Source: JAIXUI01 sp943373175 (GTDB lineage Bacteria; Bacteroidota; Bacteroidia; UBA7662; JAIXUI01). Taken from it: DNA of 64,000 nucleotides. Position numbers and translations under genes: made by a program. The notes under the pieces are model-generated. The model made no database searches and had not been told where the DNA came from. It saw only the letters and a list, made by a program, of their open reading frames with translations. This document shows, in pieces, positions 46,601 to 53,035 of this stretch (its first letter is position 1; each line of letters begins with the position of its first letter). Where the stretch lies: NCBI GenBank assembly GCA_943373175.1, contig CALSBM010000008.1, positions 3,537 through 67,536 on the forward strand. The letters run 5' to 3'.

Positions 46601-48616
46601 TGCGCTAGCTAATGCAAAAGAAGGATTGGCAGAAGAATTCCCCAGTGTGGCAACGTTGATGTTACCCGCTGTTTGAGTGTAGTTAAATGCAAGCGTTGTT
46701 GCGGGATAACCGAAAGCACCAGCAACATTTAAGGTAGCGGAAGCACCATCAATGATGAAGGTTGCACCGGTTGTAAACAATAAACTTTGGTCAGCAGAAG
46801 TACCAACATTAAAGGTTCCTTGAGAAAGCCTTAATCTACCTAACTGAGTACCGGCTGAACCAGCCTGGCCTGTTACAGTAAAATTGGGGTTATCCAACCA
46901 AAAACCACCATTTGCAGGAATTACATACGCGATGGTTGAAAAGATTGGGTTTGATTGAGCAAATGAACCTGAAATCCGGAAGGTTCCATTCAAAAAGGAT
47001 AAGAACCCGGAGGTATTGGCTCCATTTACTGTAAATGAACGCGCCATGTTTACGATGGCTGCTGTAGATGTTCCTTTATTAATGGTAACAGTAGAAAAGT
47101 CCAGAACACTTCCTGAACCACTTACCGTACTATTGAGTGTACCGCCAAAGATGACATTAACTGAAGAAGAACCACTCATATCGAAGGTTCCATCTACGGT
47201 AAGGTTACCGTTTGATTGAATGTTGTTCGGATTGGCACTTGTACCCCCGATTCTCAGGGTGTGTGCAAGCGTAACTCCAGTACCAAAGTTGAAGTTTCCG
47301 GAAGCTGATACTGTAACGTTGTTAACAACATCCAGAGCGGCAGAAGAGATATTATCAAATCGAAGTGTTCCGTCAACGGTAAGGTTGTTACATGTTGCAG
47401 ACAAACTGTTGATAGTAACGGTATGCCCCGCAGCAATTACAACATTCTGACTTGAAAGAGGAACTGCCCCTGTTGACCAGGTAGAACCAGAGTTCCAGTT
47501 TCCAGTGGCGATTGAAGTGGCCGTGGGTGAAGCAACTGTTGAGCCTGAAACTGACGCAAAAGCCGAGGACATTTGTCCTTCGTTTACTGCATAAATGCGG
47601 TAGAAATAAGTAGTTCCTGAAAGCAGGCTAATATCCGTGAATGTAGTGGCATTAGCAGGCATGCTTGCAGCGTATGAGTAATTAACTCCATCATCAGAAC
47701 GATAAATCAGATATCCAGTTTCAAGAGGAGCAGAAACCGCATTATCAGTCCATGACATGGAAATGGTAGTAGTAGTAGCATTTACGAAAGTTCCAACTGA
47801 AGGCCCTGTTGGAGCACTAACCGGAGGAGTGAAAGTTACTTTACTATTAGTTGCAGGAACAGTAACCAAAGCATTGTTAGGTGCATTAGAAAAGAATGTA
47901 GTATTCTCTACATTCTGAGTAAGCAACTGATTAGGTGCTTGATTAGTAATGGTGGTTACTAAACCACTGGAGTAAGTTGGAGAAACTTGAGGCGAACCCA
48001 ATGCCATGTTACCATAGCTAAACTCGATTAACCCTGTTGATTCATAAAGTATGGCTTGGAAGTTAAACGACTGATTGGTCGATGTAACACCAGAAGTGCG
48101 GACGTCTGCCCATTCTACGACTAAGCGTCTGGTTGGGGCAGAACCAAGTGTTTGGTACCGCACACATGTTGAAGGGCTGGTATTAACAGCACCAACGGTG
48201 AGGTTGTCATAGAACGGTGCTATTGTCAACGGGTTTCCTCCACCTACATTGGTAGAAAAAAGTGAGTTGTCAGAGCCGTATCCAGTAATTGCACTCGAAC
48301 CAGTGATACCGGCGGGTATTGTATTTAACGAAAGAAACCCTTCCAAGCTCGCATGGAACTGGGTGTAGGGTGTACCGTTAAACACAAAGGTAAATCCGAT
48401 GGGATTCTGGCTGCTGAGGTTGTCTCCGCTAAAGCCGTTTCGCCAATTGGTCACCGCAGTGCCCGTATTGGAGATGGTGCTGTAGCTTTGACCCGTTAAT
48501 CTCGATACAGAGTAGTTCGCAAGGGATTGCGCATCTACCCGCGTCGAGAATAACAACAGCAATACGGCCCACATTGCCCCTTTCAGGACCTGGCCGAATC
48601 TGTAGGTGTTCTTCAT
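34679..48616 (-). CDS. Giant T9SS-secreted repeat surface protein
   Basis: This is 4645 residues, with signal peptide (cleavage near VDA-Q29/30) and a C-terminal type A sorting domain (~4572-4645; RITGLVEGTVVESIQVMDLS, GVYLIEVSTNRG) sending it through the type IX system to the surface. Rough order: globular domain 30-265; FN3 ~265-355; long beta-helix-like tract ~365-3140 with four copies of an A-I-A-x-G-x-W...T-W-x-x-G-x-x-P module (near 365, 1243, 1977, 2513) and four copies of a GTGYaxGdvltVxGGxF...GGTGSGAT module (near 735, 1340, 1665, 2685); Ig-like ~3146; a second copy of the N-terminal domain ~3244; three PPC-like NDNCA modules (~3484, 3624, 3959); two FN3-like modules (~3755, 3859); a further strand module ~4090. 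Ser/Thr/Gly/Asn-rich, few charges. Adhesin or motility role is inferred; no enzyme domain seen. Confidence 0.9.
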   Translation of the reverse strand: MKNTYRFGQVLKGAMWAVLLLLFSTRVDAQSLANYSVSRLTGQSYSTISNTGTAVTNWRNGFSGDNLSSQNPIGFTFVFNGTPYTQFHASLEGFLSLNTIPAGITGSSAITGYGSDNSLFSTNVGGGNPLTIAPFYDNLTVGAVNTSPSTCVRYQTLGSAPTRRLVVEWADVRTSGVTSTNQSFNFQAILYESTGLIEFSYGNMALGSPQVSPTYSSGLVTTITNQAPNQLLTQNVENTTFFSNAPNNALVTVPATNSKVTFTPPVSAPTGPSVGTFVNATTTTISMSWTDNAVSAPLETGYLIYRSDDGVNYSYAASMPANATTFTDISLLSGTTYFYRIYAVNEGQMSSAFASVSGSTVASPTATSIATGNWNSGSTWSTGAVPLSSQNVVIAAGHTVTINSLSATCNNLTVDGTLRFDNISSAALDVVNNVTVSASGNFNFGTGVTLAHTLRIGGTSANPNNIQSNGNLTVDGTFDMSGSSSVNVIFGGTLNSTVSGSGSVLDFSTVTINKGTSTAAIVNMARSFTVNGANTSGFLSFLNGTFRISGSFAQSNPIFSTIAYVIPANGGFWLDNPNFTVTGQAGSAGTQLGRLRLSQGTFNVGTSADQSLLFTTGATFIIDGASATLNVAGAFGYPATTLAFNYTQTAGNINVATLGNSSANPSFALASAGIVANITGGTVTIVRRAITTGVSPAPQTDYWVGLFGAGFLNMTGGTLRLGNASTPAPNSLITVNSIVNGGTGYAIGQVLNVTGGSFTTTATVTVTSIGAGGVITQAMINNPGVYTTLPSGNITLTGGTGSGATVTLGSGTPFRIRGDIFDLNIDNASTNKSAVLIAQINVRGTTTVNPSTAMALNGFTILYSGTTFVNNGIIDAFPVNSRFTFFGTTPQTYTGTGINSPAAGFSMQNTAGLTLNATIRTQRVNFFNGSINNSVTHNAILGTGSTDVVLQYGNAGGATASGNFATTPSFNVGTAAYVVLIAQETQQHITGPEIPTTTGSGVYARTINILSLTNSLGMQIIGGNLIIGDGSGSLSTPPALTLGGGNVDLNGNNLTIGSSTAIPASLSYTSGLVVGSGSMTRWYNGTVKSAASVDGLFPMGANTNNRSIFINPATALSSGGTVTVSVNSSGGLSPMTSFNEVAGVTGFVNFNNVDTRSNAGWVVSTANGLGNGSWTMRATTSNMIQSFNAGDLRLVSSTAANPIGRSTANTGASPNTQVNKLFTSTALLNNTFHVGTQNSNALAVITAIASGDWGNGTTWNSGTPPTSVESAVIPNGITVTVQGGGSYNASNVTIDNGGTLNQPANTLTISGNLVLNGTYNVSGGNTNIGGAALVTSVTPVLNGTGYAVNDVVTIVGGTGSSATCLVTLVDGAGGILQVNILNPGNYNGLPFSPVSITGGSGSGATFTLGISTIAINVSTTGSYQQTNGNVIVGTTGGHNRTFQNNGITNVSGGNLEINGNAQFAQTANAQFIQFGGNINVDPNSGSSATSVPEGVDAVSFASTPIGVQLNGGTMTIVDPVLSGVGNALSYTPAITTNSIGHTLVLGGSSGTNNSNAVNGFRVSSGLSLRLGHVTVNGGSGSGRFVNLGPGTTQTILGNFTVNSGSIFRQGAVNVNIAGNINNNGTWHTSNAPTTGGLVSLSFAGSGNPVAQSINGSGNFRNATPTIAIAAAGTGYALGDILTVSGGTFTTAATFKVTGVNLGLVTALTLENAGAYTVEPTGTFSLTGGTGSGATATLTTGSFIPTGSFASLTFNNNSFLQGATVNVNNLIVAGTLNTAGSLINLGSNNLTLGTSATALGTLTVGTGFFTSTTGTFTRWFGTGSIVLTTAAGTFPFATTQGLNRTMFIGQTSATGGGTISARFVDASGLSTITPSFVDGSVTVDSRTNGRWAVSSGNGYTSTTMSAQFRAESIFQNVTTAADIRVTADNASAPGVHNASSLSAGVVNVSRANITSALFNSTGAFYLGGNVQNFPVIYTAIASGNWGDAATWDLNAVPVSTANVVIATPYNVTVGSDASYDANGVTVQSNAQLTLAGNTLNIGPAGGGNRMLEVNGGVTISSGTLNVNGYVNFNSGSAFNMSGGNFNIDGNTGTPGSSVASNQNLLNFSVGASGNAINATGGTITIVDPHGNTGLSLAINRPSSSGASCDFSGTTVRFGDGASTTTGVASQGFAVATAFSGGLSVPLGSVQVNAGSAANRFVMAANVAAQSMDVSGTLTINASSELQIPANGSLSINGTLTNNGTLTATGALFVRATGNLSPIASTIGGAGTYRNLATSPTANFTNFTMNNASGVTINSLSNTGTGTVSGTLNMLAGDIDLGANTFTLGTSATSIGTLSYTSGNFVASTGFFSRWVGTSTLTQTGTFLFPFSFVGANRSVNFNVLNAGAITTGGRISARHNGAIGNTNISAFSDNGVSVDRTTNSSWTFNQSGLNLGANSLVPTASVIGVGGFSDVITLRFVNATDNTTTGSSGSGTFAIPAVSRAFPNAVLGAIFNNTAYRVGGNATTATLAPTTFAIATGAWEDVNTWNTGIVPDATNDVVITGGTTVTVDAQAAVCNGIAINPNGGLTVSGSTLNVGSSAFNSGALTMNGGTFNVTGAAGLGLNNFSMATFTMSNGTINVGSATAANRIFHAAGTFAMSGGNLNVFGTANLFGANVSQTGGTISVDPNNANIGGSSATTNSIASAAVSAAGSGYSLGSIVTVTGGTFTQPAQLQVASLSGSTVATVNVINPGIYTAFPTNPVSVTLSSGSGSGATFNLTQGILTMGVTVNSASNLNGGTIQIIDPAVNTSAAGTTQALRITGSVVNNTAFGGTHAIQFGNGVSTTAGNADGFVFETFGNNTNRVPVNHVTISGGNSGNRFLSPGRFGMHVRGNLTISNNSEFNTQPTGGEVVLGGNVSVGSGGNFTALRAITLGSGATYNALNAQTISGPGTYRNATSSPSANLQSVIVNNGNGITLSTPLSLDANSTLALTNGNVHTTLTNLLTLRNPFTTAVSGGSSNSYVVGPMVRRMPASLSGDSTYTYPVGGAVFAPFELVAAKTLNAGNTDVRVSVTDAAPTGSPDNVVLGALNSRYWQAAVTSSPNYFSSAVVRVTEQGLAANNRLARSSTLNGTFVSVSSSPVSPFTNISSDTVTSLGFFAVGSLVNCSGTPNAGTATASSNFVAPGGTAVLTLAGQTAANGITYQWQESNDGISGWANVTGGQNPNSLTYTTAALGGTKFYRCVVNCTFGSSANSNVVGVFVPLNMDYDVTRQTGQTYSSIMSSGTNFSWVGTSTDEAYTAPLSLTALGFNFNYQGVPVTQLRTQVNGFLTFNPATTAGFTNNFAAAGSMGMVAPMWADFVTSPNNNTLAALQGSIKYQLTGANNSQVLTIEWANIEVFGVAGPSLNFQVKLYEATGVIEFLYGNMIATDGNASVVYNYTSGLSALNSAGGIGNFISQQLENVNNFSNSASVNNLAIVPSCNTKVTFTPGNNAVLPTDPGNATLNDNCATATVLTVGTGAGADPCIVHRTAGSTVSTGIPSCTANASNLQQRDVWYSFTLTNTSNVTISVVPGGGYDAVVQLISGACGTQTSVNCVNAAGTGLTESITANGLAAGTYFIRVWGATANSTGYFNLGLNAVLTPPSNDNCAGATALTIGTPINSGNTAGATASTGNPTCALGNGDDDVWYTFTATSTYTRLTVTPVAPYNAVVQVMTGACGSLTNLVTCVNNAGAGGAEILDLATVAATTYRVRVYHSATGSTPSSGFSILAEAPIAACPALTSPSNNLSNVDPAVVNTFNWAASAGPGTGITYTFQVSTSSNFSSLLVNQTGLSTLTTTVAANALAQSTNYFWRVLAVNANGTSSNCTARQFATSGVLPSCATGLVPANGASNQAVTLTLSWGIASGNPTGYDVYLATSQTNVANQAVFTRVSQDQAGNSYLATGLQNNTTYFWKVVPRNLAGVATGCATQSFTTIATPPVNDDCSGAVALTVNGSTLTGQTSANATQTFAPCASTQANDVWYKFTANGNRAQVTVVGASGLNAVVQAYSGSCGSLTPISGTCTNSTGNNGTEYMIATGLTAGQEYFVRVYNANAGTSAGTSFSVKVENIITWSGNSWVGGTPDATTGTTLVRIPTGTSVTLPNGSTIGELIVEGNGQVSVGTGTVTFLGNVSFVTTGLVTFGGTGTIVFGGSGTQTLAGAPVQFNGIVRVATGATLSTSTLILMNSGTLMHGTGTPTGGGSFTGTLRQRRTGSTNPLLYNYWSSPVSGSTLAALNGTNFFSFNSATQIWTSETSAAAMLTGIGYSSTGSNSGFGSAGTRQFSGMPNDGPINVAMSVNPGSNDDWNLVGNPYPSALSGGTFITDNSANIVGPLYFWNTAFSTNSGQNNFTGADYVTRTLANAPFQIGVAQGFFVEATSTSLSYMNSQRNATNATIFRTQSPIQRMTLLAHNSQNVANNTLIAFTADATDQYDRLWDGRKNKGNFEVSLYSRLNGVDMAVNAFGELNAAKVVELGLDVNQTGQHTFMIDQLENVDASTSIYLQDMVTGTMHNLRNSAYVFNATALGTYTGRFYLHFQPLTTSVPTIQQTKPGMFFNADVLRITGLVEGTVVESIQVMDLSGRRVFSAQGLENSGTVEQNVNLPLGVYLIEVSTNRGIFTEKVFKSVK

Positions 48617-48647
48617 AGTTTATTTGGTTTGGGTTTAGTTGTTTGAT

Positions 48648-49088
48648 TCATGGTTTAGGGGTAGGCGTTTTAGCAGACTGAAAAGCTGCATTATTAATAA
48701 ATCCACCCCATTTTTTCTTACTCCAGCTTAACAGATCTGTTTCGCTGGTAAAAGTTTGAATGTTTGAGCGTTGCTGCTCTTTCTGAGATTCGCACCAGTT
48801 CTCTGCCTTTTGCAATTCTTCTACCTGATAAAAGAATACATTGGGAACTGGTCTGTATTGGAGCAACCGACATCCCGGTAATTCCGGAGCCTGTTGTGGC
48901 TGAGGCTTTGCCTTTTGCTTCGGTGCCGTCGAGGTAGTTTTAGGTGCTGGAAGTTGTACAACCACCCATTCTATTGGAGCAGGCATTTGTGCATGAGGCG
49001 AGGCCTGAGCCTCTACCTCCACGGCCTGTCCCAAAAGATTGCCTGCAGATAACAAGGTTAGTGCGAAAACAGCACATAGATTTCTCAT
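48648..49088 (-). CDS. Small exported protein of unknown function
   Basis: This 146-aa protein has a signal peptide (MRNLCAVFALTLLSAGNLLG) and a Pro/Ala/Gln/Lys-rich spacer (PAPKTTSTAPKQKAKPQPQQ). A compact C-terminal part has two Cys (GCRLLQYRP; NWCESQKEQQ) and ends in a KTPTPKP tail. I recognise no family. It precedes the giant surface-protein gene by 31 bp on the same strand and is probably co-transcribed, so an accessory role is a reasonable guess. Confidence 0.7.
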   Translation of the reverse strand: MRNLCAVFALTLLSAGNLLGQAVEVEAQASPHAQMPAPIEWVVVQLPAPKTTSTAPKQKAKPQPQQAPELPGCRLLQYRPVPNVFFYQVEELQKAENWCESQKEQQRSNIQTFTSETDLLSWSKKKWGGFINNAAFQSAKTPTPKP

Positions 49089-49389
49089 CGTTCCTCCAAG
49101 TTATTTCATTGTTAAACCCGAGACTCCCGTTTAACAATATTTAGCTTTTACAATTAGAAAATGAACAATAGCGGATTATTACCTTTTTTTATCTACTTAG
49201 TGCTTAATCCCCTTAAAACGCCTCCTTTAAGGCAAAAGGAATTTTACCTTATCGCATAGGCTACCTATTCTCAAAAAATAGGCGCCTTGAAATAAACAAC
49301 ATGAAAAAAATGCCCTGAATTCTGAAACGAGGCAACTTGCAAGAAAAACGACGCAGCAATCTGGATAAAAATATCTGGCACTACCTCAT
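49089..49389. other. Intergenic region between glycosyltransferase and surface-protein operons
   Basis: This 301-bp region has no gene. It must hold the promoter of the 49088-34679 transcript. The only clear structure is a 7-bp inverted repeat, GTTAAAC / GTTTAAC (49111-49117 and 49129-49135), about 25-45 bp before the small secreted-protein start, a possible operator. No exact TAnnTTTG box was seen on the minus strand. Confidence 0.5.
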
Positions 49390-50514
49390 TTAGAAAGGGG
49401 CTTTTCTATTCAAATGCGAAAAAAGTTTCCCAACCTTGTTGTCGTTACGGTAATTAATCGTGCTTTTTACTCTGAACTCCCACTCTAAATCATTCAGTTC
49501 AGGTGGGATTGTATTAAGATATTCGGGGATTGAGTTTATGTCGTCCACAATAGTTACGACACTTTCTAACGCTGTTCCGTGTACCATTTTTGAGTTGGCC
49601 AATATTCTTCCTCCATTAAAAAGGACATTAAGCAGTTTAAGTTTGATGCCGGTAGGCTGAGGAGTAAACAACAAATTCCAACCAGCACGGGAAATCAAGT
49701 CATTTAGATGGGCTTCAGATGGATTAGGAACTACCGAAACTCTGGCCGTAGCCTTTGATAAAAGAGAAGATGACGGATTGCGACCTGCAACAATCAATGG
49801 TGGCAAGTGAGTATGATTATTCCATAAATCCAGCAGTCTAAATGCAACTACGGCATTCTCCTGAACAGCTAGATTGCCATGAAAAAGCACAAACTCTCCA
49901 CCTCCAGCACCAACATTAACCTCATCAAACGGAGTGAATGGAGGAATCCAGTCGTGAATAGGCTCAGGGAAATGTTTGCGAAAATAAATTTGATCTTCCA
50001 GCGATACATTTAAAAAAGTAGTGGCAGAACGCAGAACCCGTTCCCATTCTTCTAACCTTCTCGCATCCTCCAATAAGTACGCTTTCTTGATAAATCCTGA
50101 CTCAAGCTTTGCCAAGTGGCGATAGTAATCATGTTCGACATTGCTTTCCCTGAAAAGTAATTTACGACCAAAAAAAGCAGGATGCTCAATCCATCTGGTA
50201 GTATGCAAGGTTTCAAATAGGATAGGTTCATTATCTTTAATTAGGCCACGAAGCAACTCCTTGCTGTTGCGGCTTGCAACTGTATAGGGCAACCCCTTCA
50301 GGATATCCGCCCAATCTATTGTTCGTTTGTATAAAGAAACATTAGCACACAATTCTTCCAATTCTGGACTTAGCTTCCGCCCATGGTAAGCCCAAGCATG
50401 AAGATGAACCTCTACACCAGATTTCTTTAGCCATCTAATCTTGTGAAAAACGTCTTGCACTCCCCCGTAATCTGCCGGGTATGGAATAGCAAAACTGACT
50501 ACATGTACCTTCAC
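49390..50514 (-). CDS. Glycosyltransferase (GT-B fold)
   Basis: This 374-aa protein has the start typical of GT4-like enzymes (VHVVSFAIPYPADYGGVQDV) with a glycine-rich nucleotide loop. FVLFHGNLAVQENAVVAFRL begins the C-terminal Rossmann half, followed by PLIVAGRNPS and FTPQPTGIKLKLLNVLFNG, where the usual E-x7-E region is replaced by Gln/Lys-containing sequence. A cytoplasmic sugar-transfer role is expected, with unknown donor and acceptor. I use the GTG at 50514, one base after the upstream gene's stop; a TTG at 50535 would overlap that gene. It is the last gene of a three-gene run. Confidence 0.8.
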   Translation of the reverse strand: MKVHVVSFAIPYPADYGGVQDVFHKIRWLKKSGVEVHLHAWAYHGRKLSPELEELCANVSLYKRTIDWADILKGLPYTVASRNSKELLRGLIKDNEPILFETLHTTRWIEHPAFFGRKLLFRESNVEHDYYRHLAKLESGFIKKAYLLEDARRLEEWERVLRSATTFLNVSLEDQIYFRKHFPEPIHDWIPPFTPFDEVNVGAGGGEFVLFHGNLAVQENAVVAFRLLDLWNNHTHLPPLIVAGRNPSSSLLSKATARVSVVPNPSEAHLNDLISRAGWNLLFTPQPTGIKLKLLNVLFNGGRILANSKMVHGTALESVVTIVDDINSIPEYLNTIPPELNDLEWEFRVKSTINYRNDNKVGKLFSHLNRKAPF

Positions 50515-50515
50515 T

Positions 50516-51619
50516 TCATCCAACTTTAGCCTCAAACCAGCGAATCAAATTAGCAGCCTCTAATTCCCAACAGCAATTCATTCTTTTTAAAACAGCGTTG
50601 GCTCGAAGTTTCAGATAATGATCTTCGTTCATCAGGCGTGTGATAGCTTTTTCCAACGCTGATGCAGAATACTCTTCCAGTAATTCAGAGACTTGAGGTT
50701 GGTTCAGTAAACGGTACTCGGGAAAATCCATGTTAATCTGAGGAAGTCCGGCCTGTAAATAATCTCCATATTTGTTTGCAAGAGAATAGTAGTAATTAAG
50801 GCCTTTATTCTCCAAAAGGTTAAGCCCAACCCAGGCCTTGTCAGTTATTGCCTTTAAATCCTGAGGCAAAATTCGACCGAGAAGTTGAATCCGGTTTGCA
50901 GCAGAACTTTCACCAATTAACTTTTCTAATCGAGGGCGCAAATAACCATCACCTGCAATATATAAGTGAAGATCATTAAACTTTTCTATGGCTAAAATCG
51001 CTAACTCAAGGCCACGACCTTCATTCAAGTCACCTTGGTAAAGTAAAAAACGCGGTTCCTCCGGCTGGAGTGGATTATGCTGTCGGAGTAAAGGAAAATT
51101 TCGAGCTACTACAACATCGAGGTTAGGGTATAAACTTCGAAAGTGGTCTGCTACGCTTTCGCTCACAGTGCTTACCATTTTCAATCTTGGGACTAAGCGT
51201 TTTTCTACGGTTAGCCAAAACTTTTTTATCCATAACCTGTCTTGAAGCTCTGGGACTTCAGGAAAGTATTCATGCGCTTCATACCACCAGCGATAAGGCT
51301 GATTGCGCCTCACTAACCATCCGGCAGGCAAAGTATCTAAATCGACATTTCCGACGACCGTGGTATTTGGCAATTTTCGAAGGAAACGCCACAGTGCCAG
51401 ATTCAGAAAAAAATAGAATAAAGGGCCAGAATGAAAAGGCAGTTTTAACCTGATTTGCTCATAAGGTTGAACAGTCAATTCCGGTGAATTAGGCTTTACT
51501 CTCCCCACAAGAGTAACTTGCCAGCCGGCCTCTGATAAACTTGTGCAAAGTCTAATCATACGTTGGTCGGTAACAAGGTCATTACTGACAGTGAAAACAA
51601 TCCTCTTCTTTTCAATCAT
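50516..51619 (-). CDS. Glycosyltransferase family 4-like protein
   Basis: This 367-aa GT-B protein begins RIVFTVSNDLVTDQRMIRLC and contains the acceptor-side segments YEAHEYFPEVPEL and VSTVSESVADHF. The donor-side half has LLYQGDLNEGRGLELAILA, LYIAGDGYLRP and NYYYSLANKYGDYLQAGLPQ, where the sugar-nucleotide-binding Glu position of GT4 appears altered. It probably acts in surface glycan or cell-wall polymer assembly. It is directly followed by the second glycosyltransferase and starts 1 nt after the DUF3830-like gene ends. Confidence 0.85.
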   Translation of the reverse strand: MIEKKRIVFTVSNDLVTDQRMIRLCTSLSEAGWQVTLVGRVKPNSPELTVQPYEQIRLKLPFHSGPLFYFFLNLALWRFLRKLPNTTVVGNVDLDTLPAGWLVRRNQPYRWWYEAHEYFPEVPELQDRLWIKKFWLTVEKRLVPRLKMVSTVSESVADHFRSLYPNLDVVVARNFPLLRQHNPLQPEEPRFLLYQGDLNEGRGLELAILAIEKFNDLHLYIAGDGYLRPRLEKLIGESSAANRIQLLGRILPQDLKAITDKAWVGLNLLENKGLNYYYSLANKYGDYLQAGLPQINMDFPEYRLLNQPQVSELLEEYSASALEKAITRLMNEDHYLKLRANAVLKRMNCCWELEAANLIRWFEAKVG

Positions 51620-52060
51620 TTAATGAGCAGGAACAGGATTTCGTAAACGGTCGAAAGTTAATTCTACTCCGCCAGATTTCCAGATTTGGTCTCCAAGCTG
51701 AGTTAATAATTCCACATCTTCTTCTACGACCCGTGCAAAAATGTTGCATGCATCTACTCCTTTTCCTTCTCCATAGTAAATGCCCATGCAGTTTACGGTA
51801 GAAGTTCTAAGTGCTTTTTCAGGGCCTAAAACAACTTCGCCTGGATTCACAAATACGCTCGCATTTTCCTGGATAACATCAACCGGAGGAATCTGGTCTG
51901 TCCAAAATTCTGCTCCTGAGAACCGGGCATGAAAAAACATCTTCGAAAAAGGCAATACTTTAGCAAATGCTTCGCAGGTTACTGACGCACAATCGGTATA
52001 ATACAGAAAGCGAATTCGTATTCCATCGGGTGTAAACAAGTAAAAACCGGGATCTTTCAT
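51620..52060 (-). CDS. DUF3830-like protein, cyclophilin-like fold
   Basis: This 146-aa protein resembles DUF3830 family members. Recognisable elements are a DCASVTCEAFAKVLPFSKMF strand/helix, the HARFSGAEFW segment (family: HARWSGE-x-xW), ENASVFVNPGEVVLGP (family: ENAT-x-Y-x-PGEILLYP) and NCMGIYYGEGKG. The fold is related to cyclophilins; function is unknown. I start at the ATG at 52060 rather than the TTG at 52069. It opens the run of two glycosyltransferases and may be functionally unrelated to them. Confidence 0.6.
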   Translation of the reverse strand: MKDPGFYLFTPDGIRIRFLYYTDCASVTCEAFAKVLPFSKMFFHARFSGAEFWTDQIPPVDVIQENASVFVNPGEVVLGPEKALRTSTVNCMGIYYGEGKGVDACNIFARVVEEDVELLTQLGDQIWKSGGVELTFDRLRNPVPAH

Positions 52061-52222
52061 TTCATTCAAACGAATTGCGAAGTAAACGAATTTGACTACT
52101 TATTTTGTTTTGCAATTGGATTTATCGTGTGTTGAAGGATTTGTGGCTGTTTTAAGCTTATACACTAAATGATTGAATTGATTTTTCGTTGTAAAACGAC
52201 ACTTTCCCTATATTCCGCACAA

Positions 52223-53008
52223 ATGAGTTTCTTAACCCCTGTTTTTCTATTGTATCTGCTGTTCGCTTTTCAGCCTGTTTTTGCTCAGAATGCGGAATCA
52301 CTTTGTGAAAAAGCCTATTCGGCTTGTAAGTCTATTAAAAGTGCAAATGGAGAGATTTCCTCCAGAATAACTAGTGGTTTATCGGAAATTAGAAGCAGTA
52401 TTAAGACAGAAGAATTTCAAAGTCGGTTCAGATTTACCCTCAATCCAGCCTCCACTTTTTCACTTTATCAATTTTACAGTGAGACTTGGCAAAAAGGCAA
52501 ACGAATTGGCGGAGTTTATTTTGGGGAAGGGCATCAAATCAGGTTTATGGAAACTGACAGCCAGATAACTGACCAATCGCTAAAAGGTCGGCAAACCAAG
52601 CCTATTCTTGAGCCTCACCAGATTTTTATTCCCTTACTACAAAGTGCGGATTTCTTTTTATTGCCTCAGGATCGTATGGAAGCAGGAATTATTTATTTAG
52701 AAAAAGGCCCCGATACTGTAGTAAATGCTATTCCTTGCCACATGTTAATCATGCAACGTGATCTAAGTACATCTGAAAAAGTCTTACCTCCTCATAGTTT
52801 CCGGATTATGCTAAGAAAATCCGATGGTTTGCCGATTGCCTACCAGATGAACTGGCAAATTGGAGATGAAGAAAATCGTTTTTTTTATCAGGGTTGGTTT
52901 AATTTAACCAACGTAGAAATAATCGACAAAACCATGATTATTGATTCCAGTTTGCTTCCCGGCTGGGTTCAGAAAAAACTCAAAAAATCCGGCACAAAGC
53001 ACAAATAA
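52223..53008 (+). CDS. Exported LolA-like protein
   Basis: From the ATG at 52223, a 261-aa protein has a signal peptide (MSFLTPVFLLYLLFAFQPVF, then AQ) and a beta-rich body: RFRFTLNPASTFSLYQFY, GVYFGEGHQIRFME and the C-terminal MNWQIGDEENRFFYQGWFNL. The half-barrel pattern, with FRIMLRKSDGLPIAYQ near the end, resembles outer-membrane lipoprotein carrier (LolA-like) or DUF1571-type proteins. No firm family assignment is possible. It stands alone on this strand. The open frame extends to 52169, but the signal peptide fixes the start. Confidence 0.65.
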   Translation: MSFLTPVFLLYLLFAFQPVFAQNAESLCEKAYSACKSIKSANGEISSRITSGLSEIRSSIKTEEFQSRFRFTLNPASTFSLYQFYSETWQKGKRIGGVYFGEGHQIRFMETDSQITDQSLKGRQTKPILEPHQIFIPLLQSADFFLLPQDRMEAGIIYLEKGPDTVVNAIPCHMLIMQRDLSTSEKVLPPHSFRIMLRKSDGLPIAYQMNWQIGDEENRFFYQGWFNLTNVEIIDKTMIIDSSLLPGWVQKKLKKSGTKHK

Positions 53009-53035
53009 TCAGAATTAATTGAAACTATTAACTGG

